This document shows positions 1 through 7,285 of a stretch of 7,374 nucleotides of DNA, piece by piece (position 1 is the first letter of the stretch; the number at the start of each line of letters is the position of its first letter). The notes beneath the pieces were generated by a model. It was not told where the DNA came from and searched no databases. It worked only from the letters and a program-made list of their open reading frames with translations. The DNA is from Bacteroidota bacterium. Its GTDB lineage: Bacteria > Bacteroidota > Bacteroidia > Cytophagales > Cyclobacteriaceae. Both the position numbers and the translations under genes were made by a program. The DNA lies in NCBI GenBank assembly GCA_027297025.1, contig JAPUIM010000144.1:1-7374 (forward strand), read 5' to 3'.

Positions 1-1178
1 ACAATGGGACAATTTTTCTTTCCGATATTTTTATCATACCAGTGCCAGGCCTCTTCATTGATAGGCTCACCCACGGTTCCCAATACCCGTAGTGAGGATA
101 AATCATGTTTTTCTACAAAGCTTAAATCTGCTTGCTGCAAAGCTCTGATAGCGGTAGGCGCCGTATAAAAAATGTTCACCTTGTGTTTGGCCACAACTTC
201 CCAAAACCTACCCATATCCGGGTAAGAGGGAACACCTTCAAACATCAAGGTGATGGCCCCGGCCGAAAGGGGAGCATACACAATATAAGAATGACCAGTG
301 ATCCATCCCACATCGGCGGTACACCAGTAAATTTCTCCATCTTGATATTGGAAAGCATTTCGAAAGGTATAATTGGTATATACCATATATCCTCCGCAAG
401 TGTGTACCATTCCTTTGGGCTTACCGGTTGATCCAGATGTATAAAGGATAAACAATATATCTTCAGCATCCATGGTTTCAGCCTCGCACTGATCACTAGT
501 ACTGGCAATTTCATCATGCCACCAAACATCCCTGCCAGATTGCATCTGTACATCCTCACCGGTCCTTTTCAAAACGATCACTTTTTCCACTGTGGAACAA
601 GACTCCAAGGCTTCGTCGATAATGGGCTTTAATCCAATGGTCTTTGCCCCTCGATATCCCCCGTCGGTGGTCAATACCATTTTACAACTGGCATCATTAA
701 TCCGGTCGGACACTGAAGTAGCTGAAAATCCTGCAAATACCACTGAATGGACAGCTCCGATACGGGCACATCCCAAAACCGCAATGGCCAATTCCGGCAC
801 CATGGGCATATAGATACATACCCTATCTCCTTTTTTTATGCCATTATTCTTTAGAACATTGGCAAACTGACAAACCTTTTGATATAACTCTCTGTAGGTA
901 AGGGTTATACTAGATTCGCTAGGATCATTTGGTTCCCAAATGATAGCGGTTTGTTCACCCCTGGCTTCCAAATGTCGATCTAAACAATTCTCCGTTATAT
1001 TTAATTTTCCATTAATAAACCACTTTACTTCAGGTTTATCAAAATCCCATTCCAATACCTTATCCCACTGCTTCCGCCAAACAAAATCCTTGGCCAGTTG
1101 ACCCCAAAAGTCTTCGGGGTTTTCAACACTGTGGTTGTATGCCGATTGGTAGTCAGCAAAGGTTTTAATGTTGTACAT
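1..1178 (-). CDS. acs: Acetyl-CoA synthetase (acetate-CoA ligase, AMP-forming), N-terminal part, cut by the left edge
   Basis: This enzyme activates acetate with ATP to acetyl-AMP and then transfers the acetyl group to CoA, feeding acetyl-CoA into central metabolism in the cytoplasm. I translated the minus strand from the ATG at 1178-1176. The frame stays open to the left edge, giving about 392 residues; family members are usually 630-650, so roughly the last 250 residues, including the C-terminal lysine (acetylation/adenylation) domain, lie outside the window. Visible motifs are the Trp-rich ACS N-terminus (FVWRKQW, near residues 33-39), a CoA-phosphate-type segment GGYRGAK (173-179), the P-loop-like YTSGSTGKPKG (246-256), TADVGWITGH (287-296), YTAPTAIR (338-345) and GEPINEEAW (370-378). 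These are typical of true Acs rather than generic acyl-CoA ligases. The start is preceded by an AT-rich leader with only a weak GGAAA. The gene is divergent from trkA. Propionyl-CoA synthetase is a less likely alternative. The coding frame is intact throughout the visible part. Confidence 0.95.
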   Translation of the reverse strand, partial: MYNIKTFADYQSAYNHSVENPEDFWGQLAKDFVWRKQWDKVLEWDFDKPEVKWFINGKLNITENCLDRHLEARGEQTAIIWEPNDPSESSITLTYRELYQKVCQFANVLKNNGIKKGDRVCIYMPMVPELAIAVLGCARIGAVHSVVFAGFSATSVSDRINDASCKMVLTTDGGYRGAKTIGLKPIIDEALESCSTVEKVIVLKRTGEDVQMQSGRDVWWHDEIASTSDQCEAETMDAEDILFILYTSGSTGKPKGMVHTCGGYMVYTNYTFRNAFQYQDGEIYWCTADVGWITGHSYIVYAPLSAGAITLMFEGVPSYPDMGRFWEVVAKHKVNIFYTAPTAIRALQQADLSFVEKHDLSSLRVLGTVGEPINEEAWHWYDKNIGKKNCPI

Positions 1179-1228
1179 AGTATTAGTTTCCAATTTATAT
1201 CTATTTATGCAAACGCTTAATATCGTAC

Positions 1229-1259
1229 TGAATATACGTGTAGGGGTGTATTATTCAAA
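1229..1259 (-). promoter_or_regulatory. Candidate acs promoter, Bacteroidota -33/-7 type
   Basis: On the minus strand, TTTG at 1259-1256 is followed after 19 bases by TATATTCA at 1236-1229. This compares well with the Bacteroidota consensus TTTG, about 19-21 bases, TAnnTTTG: the -33 box is perfect, and the -7 box matches in six of eight positions, counting the two free ones. Transcription would start near 1222, giving a leader of about 45 bases before the acs ATG at 1178. Box positions were read directly; promoter function is inference. Confidence 0.45.
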
Positions 1260-1298
1260 GGAAATTGACAATAATGATCGCTAATAAATTAATTATAA

Positions 1299-1306
1299 TA
1301 TATTTG
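1299..1306 (+). promoter_or_regulatory. Candidate -7 box for the trkA-trkH operon
   Basis: TATATTTG is an exact match to the Bacteroidota -7 consensus TAnnTTTG and lies 25 bases upstream of the trkA ATG, leaving a short leader of about 20 bases. No TTTG is found at the expected 19-21 base spacing upstream; the nearest TTG, within TTGACA at 1265-1270, is too far for this box. A second option is that TTG paired with TAAATTAA at 1285-1292. The promoter may therefore be weak or activator-dependent, or it may lie elsewhere in the intergenic region. Confidence 0.35.
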
Positions 1307-1331
1307 CAATCGTTTAGCATTTTGATGGTCA

Positions 1332-2672
1332 ATGAGGATAATTATTGCCGGTGCCGGAGATGTGGGATTTCACCTGGCTAAGCTGCTCTCCAATGAAAAT
1401 CAGGACATCATTCTCATAGATACTGACGAGGAAAAACTTAAGTATGTCACAAGTCATCTGGATGTTGCCACTATCAAGGGCAATTCCACCTCAATCAAGG
1501 TCTTAGAAGAAGCAAATGTGTCCAAATCGGACCTGTTGATTTCTGCTACATCTTCCGAAGATACAAATCTGGCCACCGCGATGATCGCCAAACATATGGG
1601 GGCAAAAAAAACCATCGCCCGCATTAGCAATATTGAATTTCTACTTAATAAGGACAAGCTCGATCACAAGCAGTTGGGTATTGACGAATTAATTTCGCCG
1701 GCATCGTTGGTGGCACGTGAAATAAAACGGCTGCTCCGGCAAGCTGCTCTAACCGATACCTTTGAATTTGACAATGGGTTGCTTTCCTTGGTGGGTATAA
1801 GTATAGATGAAAACTCAAAATTGAGAAATAAAACCATAGCCGATGTAGCACATCTTAACCCGGAAAATAATTACCTCACAGTTGCCATTTTGCGCCACCA
1901 TGAAACCATTATTCCAAGAGGTGAAACCCGGTTTCAGTTGAACGATCATGCCTATTTCATAGCCCAACCCGACGGTGTAAATCGAGTGATGGACCTGGCT
2001 GGCAAACGTCAATTGGATATTAAAAACGTTATGATCCTGGGAGGAGGTAAGGTGGGCTACAATGCGGCTAGGAGATTAGGCAAAAAATATAAAATCAAAC
2101 TAATAGAAAAGGACAAGGAACGCTGTATCGAATTGGCTGATCAGTTACGTGATTGCCTGATCATCAACGGTGACGGAACAGATGTTAAGTTCCTTCAAGA
2201 GGAAGGATTGAATGATATGGATGCTTTCATCGCAGTGACCGGGGACTCTGAAATCAATATCATAAGCAGTTTAGTGGCAAAAAACAATGGTGTTAAAAAA
2301 TCTATCTCCCTGGTAGAGAACATGGATTATATTCACCTCTCCCAAGCAATCGGAGTGGATACCATGATCAATAAAAAACTCATAGCAGCTAATTTTATAT
2401 TCCGGTACATCAGAAAAGGGGAAGTTTTGAGTATTGCCAGTATTCATGGTGTTAATGCGGAAATTCTGGAGTTTGAGGTAAAACCGGAATCTAAAATCAG
2501 CAAAAACCCTCTAAAAGATCTTGATTTTCCTCATCATGCCATTATTGGCGGGGTAATCCGCAAAGGCTCCGGCCACATCGTAATGGGGGATTTTCAATTC
2601 GAGCCCAAAGACAGGGTAGTGGTCCTAACCATGTTGGATGCCATCCGAAAGGTCGAGGCATTTTTCAAATGA
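1332..2672 (+). CDS. trkA: Trk system potassium uptake protein TrkA (NAD-binding gating subunit)
   Basis: TrkA is the peripheral cytoplasmic ring that binds NAD(H) and nucleotides and gates the TrkH K+ channel. At 446 residues it has the normal length for a duplicated TrkA, made of two RCK units. The first Rossmann fold starts at the N-terminus with GAGDVG (7-12) and has an acidic residue after strand two (D30), followed by the NSTS and SATSSEDTN segments. Its TrkA_C domain spans roughly 140-225. The second unit starts with VMILGGGKVG (233-242), with E259 as the matching acidic residue and GDGTD (280-284), and a second TrkA_C domain covers about 365-446. Both glycine motifs are intact, so both sites should bind dinucleotide. 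The start is the ATG at 1332, because the Rossmann strand MRIIIAGAG begins there at once, as in known TrkA proteins; the ATG at 1325 is out of frame. The gene overlaps trkH by four bases and is divergent from acs. Confidence 0.96.
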   Translation: MRIIIAGAGDVGFHLAKLLSNENQDIILIDTDEEKLKYVTSHLDVATIKGNSTSIKVLEEANVSKSDLLISATSSEDTNLATAMIAKHMGAKKTIARISNIEFLLNKDKLDHKQLGIDELISPASLVAREIKRLLRQAALTDTFEFDNGLLSLVGISIDENSKLRNKTIADVAHLNPENNYLTVAILRHHETIIPRGETRFQLNDHAYFIAQPDGVNRVMDLAGKRQLDIKNVMILGGGKVGYNAARRLGKKYKIKLIEKDKERCIELADQLRDCLIINGDGTDVKFLQEEGLNDMDAFIAVTGDSEINIISSLVAKNNGVKKSISLVENMDYIHLSQAIGVDTMINKKLIAANFIFRYIRKGEVLSIASIHGVNAEILEFEVKPESKISKNPLKDLDFPHHAIIGGVIRKGSGHIVMGDFQFEPKDRVVVLTMLDAIRKVEAFFK

Positions 2673-4123
2673 GGTTTAATTTTAAGGTCATCTTTAACAT
2701 CCTGGGTTTGCTATTAATGCTCAATGGCCTATTCATGTTATTGTGCCTTCCAGTCTCCTATTATTTCATTGATCACAATTGGACATCCTTAATTTCAAGT
2801 GGCTCAATTTCAATATTAACGGGATTTATTACCTGGTACCTCACTCGTAAATCTGAATCAAAAGAACTAAGGAAAAGAGATGGTTACTTGATCGTGACCC
2901 TGGGATGGATAACCATGTCGTTATTTGGTACATTGCCATATTTGATAAGTGGATCCATTCCACTGTTTACCGATGCATTTTTTGAGACCATTTCCGGATT
3001 CACCACTACCGGAGCTACCATACTCAATGAAATAGAACAAATGCCTCCCAGCATTTTATTCTGGAGAAGTCTTACCCAATGGATCGGGGGTATGGGGATC
3101 ATTGTATTGGCGGTAGCCATCCTTCCCTTTTTGGGTATTGGTGGTATGCAGCTGTTTGTAGCTGAGGCCCCCGGATTTTCTCCGGACAAATTGCAGCCCA
3201 GGATTCGGGAAACCGCTAAAAGACTATGGCTCATCTATGTAGGTCTAACCGCTCTTGAAATCGTTTTATTAAAATTGGGCGGCATGAGTTACTTTGATGC
3301 CTTCAACCATGGGCTCACCACCATGGCCACCGGTGGATTTTCCACTAAACAAGAAAGTATCGCCTATTTTTCCTCTCCTTTTATCCAGTATATAATCATC
3401 GTGTTTATGTTTTTAGGCGGTACCAACTTCACCCTCATTTACTTTGGACTAAAGGGAAGATTTCTGTCCATTTGGAGAAATGAAGAATACCGGACCTATA
3501 CATGGGGAATCATAATTACTTCGTTGATTGTGACAGTTGTAGTTTTTGGTGGATCAGGAGAGGACTTCGAAGAATCATTCAGGTACTCATTGTTCCAGGT
3601 GGTGTCAATTATCACTACTACCGGTTACGTTACTGCCGATTATACTTCCTGGGCCCCTTTTGCCACCGTACTATTTCTTGTGCTCATGTTCTTTGGAGCT
3701 TCTGCCGGCTCCACGTCCGGTGGTGTTAAAATTGTGAGACACCTCATTTTATTAAAAAACAGTTTTCTTGAGTTGAAACGCCAATTACATCCCTCCGGTA
3801 TAATCCCTGTTAGACTAAATGGAAAAGCAATACCTCCGGATATTAACTTTAACATCCTTGCCTTTATCATGATCTACATCACCATTTTTGCTACAGGTTC
3901 GATTTTAATGGCCATGATGGGCGTAGAATTCGAAACCGCTATAGGAGCGGTGGCCGCCACTCTGGGTAATGTCGGACCGGGGATAGGAGATGTGGGACCC
4001 GCTTCGAATTATGCCGACATCCCATTAATTGGGAAATGGCTTCTGGCCTTTTTTATGCTGGTGGGTAGGCTCGAATTATTTACCGTACTAATATTATTCA
4101 CTCCACATTACTGGCAAAAATAA
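2669..4123 (+). CDS. trkH: Trk-type potassium uptake transmembrane protein TrkH
   Basis: This is the inner-membrane K+-conducting subunit of the Trk/Ktr/HKT superfamily, partner of TrkA. Its 484 residues match the family's usual length. The four M1-P-M2 repeats each carry a recognisable filter loop: SGFTTTGAT with filter glycine G115, HGLTTMATGGFS with G222, ITTTGYVTADY with G319, and ATLGNVGPG with G436. The glycine-rich intramembrane gating loop after repeat three is seen as GASAGSTSGGVK (343-354). The conserved arginine of the last pore helix is R467 in VGRLE, and the protein ends in the typical FTPHYW. Two hydrophobic helices (about 7-34 and 41-58) precede the first repeat, as in TrkH rather than the shorter KtrB. 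The ATG overlaps the trkA stop (ATGA), implying translational coupling and one operon; no internal promoter is needed. No key residue is missing. Whether transport is coupled to H+ or Na+ cannot be told from the sequence. Confidence 0.96.
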   Translation: MRFNFKVIFNILGLLLMLNGLFMLLCLPVSYYFIDHNWTSLISSGSISILTGFITWYLTRKSESKELRKRDGYLIVTLGWITMSLFGTLPYLISGSIPLFTDAFFETISGFTTTGATILNEIEQMPPSILFWRSLTQWIGGMGIIVLAVAILPFLGIGGMQLFVAEAPGFSPDKLQPRIRETAKRLWLIYVGLTALEIVLLKLGGMSYFDAFNHGLTTMATGGFSTKQESIAYFSSPFIQYIIIVFMFLGGTNFTLIYFGLKGRFLSIWRNEEYRTYTWGIIITSLIVTVVVFGGSGEDFEESFRYSLFQVVSIITTTGYVTADYTSWAPFATVLFLVLMFFGASAGSTSGGVKIVRHLILLKNSFLELKRQLHPSGIIPVRLNGKAIPPDINFNILAFIMIYITIFATGSILMAMMGVEFETAIGAVAATLGNVGPGIGDVGPASNYADIPLIGKWLLAFFMLVGRLELFTVLILFTPHYWQK

Positions 4124-4134
4124 ATGTGGGAAAT

Positions 4135-4167
4135 ACTCGGGAGGTTGTTTTAAGCAAGCTCCCGTGT
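4135..4167. terminator. Hairpin between convergent trkH and secDF, probable bidirectional terminator
   Basis: The left arm ACTCGGGAGGTTG (4135-4147) pairs with CAAGCTCCCGTGT (4155-4167) around a 7-base TTTTAAG loop. Eleven of the 13 positions pair; the exceptions are one T-T and one G-G mismatch. It lies in the 63-base gap between the two stop codons (4123 and 4189), where a shared terminator would be expected. Neither side has a clean T-run. On the minus strand a loose T-rich stretch follows about 15 bases beyond the stem; on the plus strand only TTCAAATCATT follows. It may therefore be an imperfect intrinsic terminator or an mRNA 3'-end-stabilising hairpin. Confidence 0.6.
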
Positions 4168-4186
4168 TCAAATCATTCATTAGTGT

Positions 4187-7100
4187 CTACGATTTGGATA
4201 TGAATATTTTACTCAAATCTGCTGCCAATGGTGTGGCTATAAATATGGAAGAGTAGGTTCCAATCAAAATTCCCACCAAAAGAGCAAAGGAGAATCCTCT
4301 CAATACCTCTCCACCAAAGATCAGCAATACCACCACCACCAACAGAGTGGTCAGGGAAGTGATTAAAGTCCTATTCATAGTATGATTGATAGAGAGGTTA
4401 AATGTGTCCATCATTTCCTTCTTTATATTTAGCCTTAAATTCTCTCGGATCCGGTCAAAAACGATCACGGTATCATTAATGGAATAACCTATAACGGTGA
4501 GCATAGCAGCGATAAACACCTGGTCTATTTCAAAGTTCTTAATGCCCAGGAAGCTGGAGAATGCAAATGCCGACAAAACAAATAAAGTATCATGCAATAA
4601 GGCAATTACCGCGCCCAATCCAAATTGCCACTTTCGGAACCTCACTAGTATATAGAGGAAAATTACTATCAGAGCCAAGATCACCGACTGGATGGAAGCA
4701 TTTTTAATATCATCAGCGATGGTAGCTCCAACTTTTGATGATCCGGAAATGGTGAAGTTATCCTTTCCCATTTTAGAGTTGCTGGGAACAAAAGTCAATC
4801 CTGTAAGCTCCTCCAAACCTTTTATCATGGAGACCTCCACCTTCTGGTCGGCTTCCGCCGATTCGTCATCTACCAAGTAGGCGGTGGTGACTTTTAGCAC
4901 GTTATTGGCCCCATAGGTTTTAACCTCGGTACCTGCATTTTCGAAATAGGGCATGATGCCAGTTTTTAATTGTGAAGCCACTACCGGATCATTAAAGGTG
5001 ACTATGTATGACCTACCTCCTTTGAAATCCACTCCTAGATTTAATCCGCCCTGGAGGATTATGGAGGAAATGCCCAGAACAATGAATACGCTGGAAAAAA
5101 CGTAAGCAATTTTTCTCTTACCCATAAAATCAAAATTCAACTTGTTCATAAGACCCTTTGAGTATGGCGTAGCAAATGATAAACTGGATTGATCTCCCTT
5201 TTTTGACATCCATTCAACAACCACACGGGTAATGAAAATCGCGGAGAAAAATGAGCAGGCTATACCAATCATTAAAGTTATGGCGAAACCTTTCACCGGG
5301 CCTTGTCCCAAAGCATATAATATAAGACCGGTCAAAAAGGTGGTGACATTAGCATCTACGATGGAGCTATAGGCTTTTTTGTAACCCGCAGCTATAGCCC
5401 CCTTGAGGTTTACTCCGTTTCGCAATTCCTCTCGAATCCTCTCAAAGATCAATACATTGGCATCAATGGATATGCCGATAGTAAGCACAATTCCGGCAAT
5501 GCCTGGCAATGTCAACGCAGCATTCCACTGGGCCAAAATGCCCAGGATAAAAAAGATATTAAACAGCAAAGCAAGATTGGCCACAATTCCTCCCTTGGAA
5601 TAATAAGCCATCATGAATATCACCACTAAGGCAAATCCCGATATAATCGAGATGATACCCTGGGCCTGAGCTTCTCTACCCAAGGTAGGACCAATCACCG
5701 CTTCTTCAACAATTCTAGTTGGTGCCGGCAGCGCGCCAGCTTTGAGTACATTAGCCAGGTCTTTGGCTTCTTCTATAGTGAAATTGCCTGAGATCACTGA
5801 GCTACCATCAGGAATCTCATCTTGCACATTAGGTGCCGAGTATACGTAATTATCTAACAAAATGGCTATACGCCTTTGAATATTGGCACCGGTTAGCTTC
5901 TTCCATTTTTTGGCTCCGGTGGCATTCATCTTCATGTACACCGCTGGGCGAGCTGACTGATCCAGATCTTGACGAGCATTAGTAATCACATCACCTTCAA
6001 GAGGGGCTTTCCCGCCTCGCGAGGCTTTGATTGCGAACATTTCCAACAATTCTGTGCCATCATCCAGAACTTCTGCCTTATGGGCCCAATACAGTTTTAA
6101 AGTGGAAGGCAGCAGGGTCTTAATATCTTTGCGATTTAAGATCCTGTTGATCTTGCTGGTATCGTCCAAGTTATAAATCAAAAATCCATATTGGCTAAAA
6201 ATTGGAGAAACATTGGCATTAGTCAAAGGGTCCAAAGATGAGGCAACAGATTGTACACCTTCCAACTGGGAAACCAGATCATTGGATGAAACTGTAGTGT
6301 CCAATGAATCAGTTGAAAGCTTATCAATTGATAATAAACTGGCCAAATCTTCTACAGCAGTTTCCTGTACACTATCGGAATCTGCTCCCGAGACCTTCAA
6401 CAATTCCAGTTGCGCAGCTAAATTTTGTTCCTCTACCAATATATCATTGATACTCTGGAAGGTCTGATATATCTCCTGGGGTTGGTATACTTCCCAAAAC
6501 TCCAATTTTGCCACCCCCTGCAGCAACTTCCGTACCCTTTCCTTATTCTCCACTCCGGGAAGTTCGATTTGAATTCTCCCGGTTCCTTTTAGCCTCTGTA
6601 TATTGGGTTGAGAGGTGCCAAATCTATCAATTCTGGTGCGAAGAATAGTGAATGACCTATCAATGGCATCCTCAACTTCCGCTTCAATTAAATCCAGGAC
6701 TTCTTCATCTGTTGAATTAAAACTAATCCGATCACGATTAGCCGCATTTGAAAATATGGGGCCTAAATTTGCATCGGGAGCTATCTCTTTAAATGATCTA
6801 TAAAAAAGTGTGGTGAATGATTCCTGACTATTTCGTTGTAACTGACTGGCTTGTTTTAGTGCTTCCAGGAAATTGAGATCCTGATTGTTGCCACTTAGTC
6901 CTTTGATGATTTCAACTGGAGAAACTTCGAGGGTCACGTGCATGCCCCCTTGTAAATCCAACCCTAAGCTAAGTGCAGTCTCCTTTATTTCTTTATAAGT
7001 GTATTCAATACCCAATAGATGATACACGGGCTCTTTCCAGATAGAGTCCAGGTAATATTGTTTTTTGTTAAAACTCACATTGCCAACAGAATCAGTAGCA

Positions 7101-7213
7101 AATTGTGTGGCGTCTTTATTGATGCCCTTGATTACGAGGCTGAATGAAAGGTAATAGATACATAATAGGGTAACTATAACGGTCAATAATATTACTCCTC
7201 CTTTGTTACGCAT
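4187..7213 (-). CDS. secDF: Protein translocase subunit SecDF (SecD-SecF fusion)
   Basis: SecDF is an RND-superfamily inner-membrane protein that works with SecYEG and uses the proton gradient to pull exported proteins through on the periplasmic side. The product is 1008 residues, normal for the fused Bacteroidota form. The SecD half has TM1 (about 7-28), the signature LGLDLQGGMHVTLEV (83-97), a large periplasmic domain up to about 510, and TM2-TM6 (about 519-667). TM4 carries ISIDANVLIFERI with D584, the equivalent of the proton-relay aspartate of Thermus SecDF. The SecF half starts near 690 with TM7, then LNLGVDFKGGRSYIVTF (724-740), a smaller periplasmic domain, and TM8-TM12; TM10 has GYSINDTVIVFDRIREN with D914, the second relay aspartate. 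An acidic, Ser/Thr-rich insertion occupies about 245-332. The ATG at 7213-7211 fits because the family N-terminus MRNKG begins there. The gene is monocistronic as far as visible and convergent with trkH. Confidence 0.97.
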   Translation of the reverse strand: MRNKGGVILLTVIVTLLCIYYLSFSLVIKGINKDATQFATDSVGNVSFNKKQYYLDSIWKEPVYHLLGIEYTYKEIKETALSLGLDLQGGMHVTLEVSPVEIIKGLSGNNQDLNFLEALKQASQLQRNSQESFTTLFYRSFKEIAPDANLGPIFSNAANRDRISFNSTDEEVLDLIEAEVEDAIDRSFTILRTRIDRFGTSQPNIQRLKGTGRIQIELPGVENKERVRKLLQGVAKLEFWEVYQPQEIYQTFQSINDILVEEQNLAAQLELLKVSGADSDSVQETAVEDLASLLSIDKLSTDSLDTTVSSNDLVSQLEGVQSVASSLDPLTNANVSPIFSQYGFLIYNLDDTSKINRILNRKDIKTLLPSTLKLYWAHKAEVLDDGTELLEMFAIKASRGGKAPLEGDVITNARQDLDQSARPAVYMKMNATGAKKWKKLTGANIQRRIAILLDNYVYSAPNVQDEIPDGSSVISGNFTIEEAKDLANVLKAGALPAPTRIVEEAVIGPTLGREAQAQGIISIISGFALVVIFMMAYYSKGGIVANLALLFNIFFILGILAQWNAALTLPGIAGIVLTIGISIDANVLIFERIREELRNGVNLKGAIAAGYKKAYSSIVDANVTTFLTGLILYALGQGPVKGFAITLMIGIACSFFSAIFITRVVVEWMSKKGDQSSLSFATPYSKGLMNKLNFDFMGKRKIAYVFSSVFIVLGISSIILQGGLNLGVDFKGGRSYIVTFNDPVVASQLKTGIMPYFENAGTEVKTYGANNVLKVTTAYLVDDESAEADQKVEVSMIKGLEELTGLTFVPSNSKMGKDNFTISGSSKVGATIADDIKNASIQSVILALIVIFLYILVRFRKWQFGLGAVIALLHDTLFVLSAFAFSSFLGIKNFEIDQVFIAAMLTVIGYSINDTVIVFDRIRENLRLNIKKEMMDTFNLSINHTMNRTLITSLTTLLVVVVLLIFGGEVLRGFSFALLVGILIGTYSSIFIATPLAADLSKIFISKS

Positions 7214-7240
7214 GAGAAATTAAATTTTTAGATATGAATT

Positions 7241-7271
7241 GTAAACTAAATGTGATTAATGGGAGACCAAC
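7241..7271 (-). promoter_or_regulatory. Candidate secDF promoter, Bacteroidota type
   Basis: On the minus strand GTTG (7271-7268) is followed after 19 bases by TAGTTTAC (7248-7241). This matches TTG of the -33 box and TAnnTT of the -7 box, the same spacing as in the acs candidate. It would place the transcript start near 7234 and give an AT-rich leader of about 20 bases with no clear Shine-Dalgarno sequence. The -7 box lacks the final TG, so the call is tentative. Confidence 0.35.
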
Positions 7272-7285
7272 TTATACACTTGGTC
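7265..7285. repeat. Small dyad upstream of secDF
   Basis: GACCAA (7265-7270) and TTGGTC (7280-7285) form a perfect 6-base inverted repeat around a 9-base spacer, CTTATACAC. It overlaps the candidate -33 box of secDF, so it could be an operator. It could also be the hairpin of a terminator for an upstream minus-strand gene, but no T-run follows on either strand. A dyad this short can occur by chance. Confidence 0.3.

Noticed and set aside
245..559. A 104-codon minus-strand open frame in another frame of the acs region
   Set aside because: The acs frame is continuous across this stretch and carries the YTSGSTGKPKG and TADVGWITGH motifs, so this is a shadow frame.
1..1178. Possible pseudogene status of acs
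   Set aside because: A full hand translation gave no stop codon or frameshift in the visible 392 residues. It appears incomplete only because the window ends.
1265..1270. TTGACA as a sigma-70 -35 box for trkA
   Set aside because: No TATAAT lies at exactly 17 bases, and the Bacteroidota primary sigma factor uses a different consensus. It was kept only as a weak alternative in the trkA promoter entry.
2884..3234. A 116-codon minus-strand open frame antisense to trkH
   Set aside because: It lies wholly within trkH, whose filter motifs are intact. The antisense peptide has no domain-like pattern and arises from the codon bias of the real gene.
3502..3737. Plus-strand open frames of 75 and 63 codons inside trkH
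   Set aside because: They are out of frame with the third TrkH repeat, which is well conserved there, and have Cys/Arg/Pro-rich shadow composition.
6213..6467. An 84-codon plus-strand open frame antisense to the secDF insertion
   Set aside because: The Ser-rich composition merely mirrors the codons of the acidic, Ser/Thr-rich SecDF segment, and no plausible start context or family likeness is seen.
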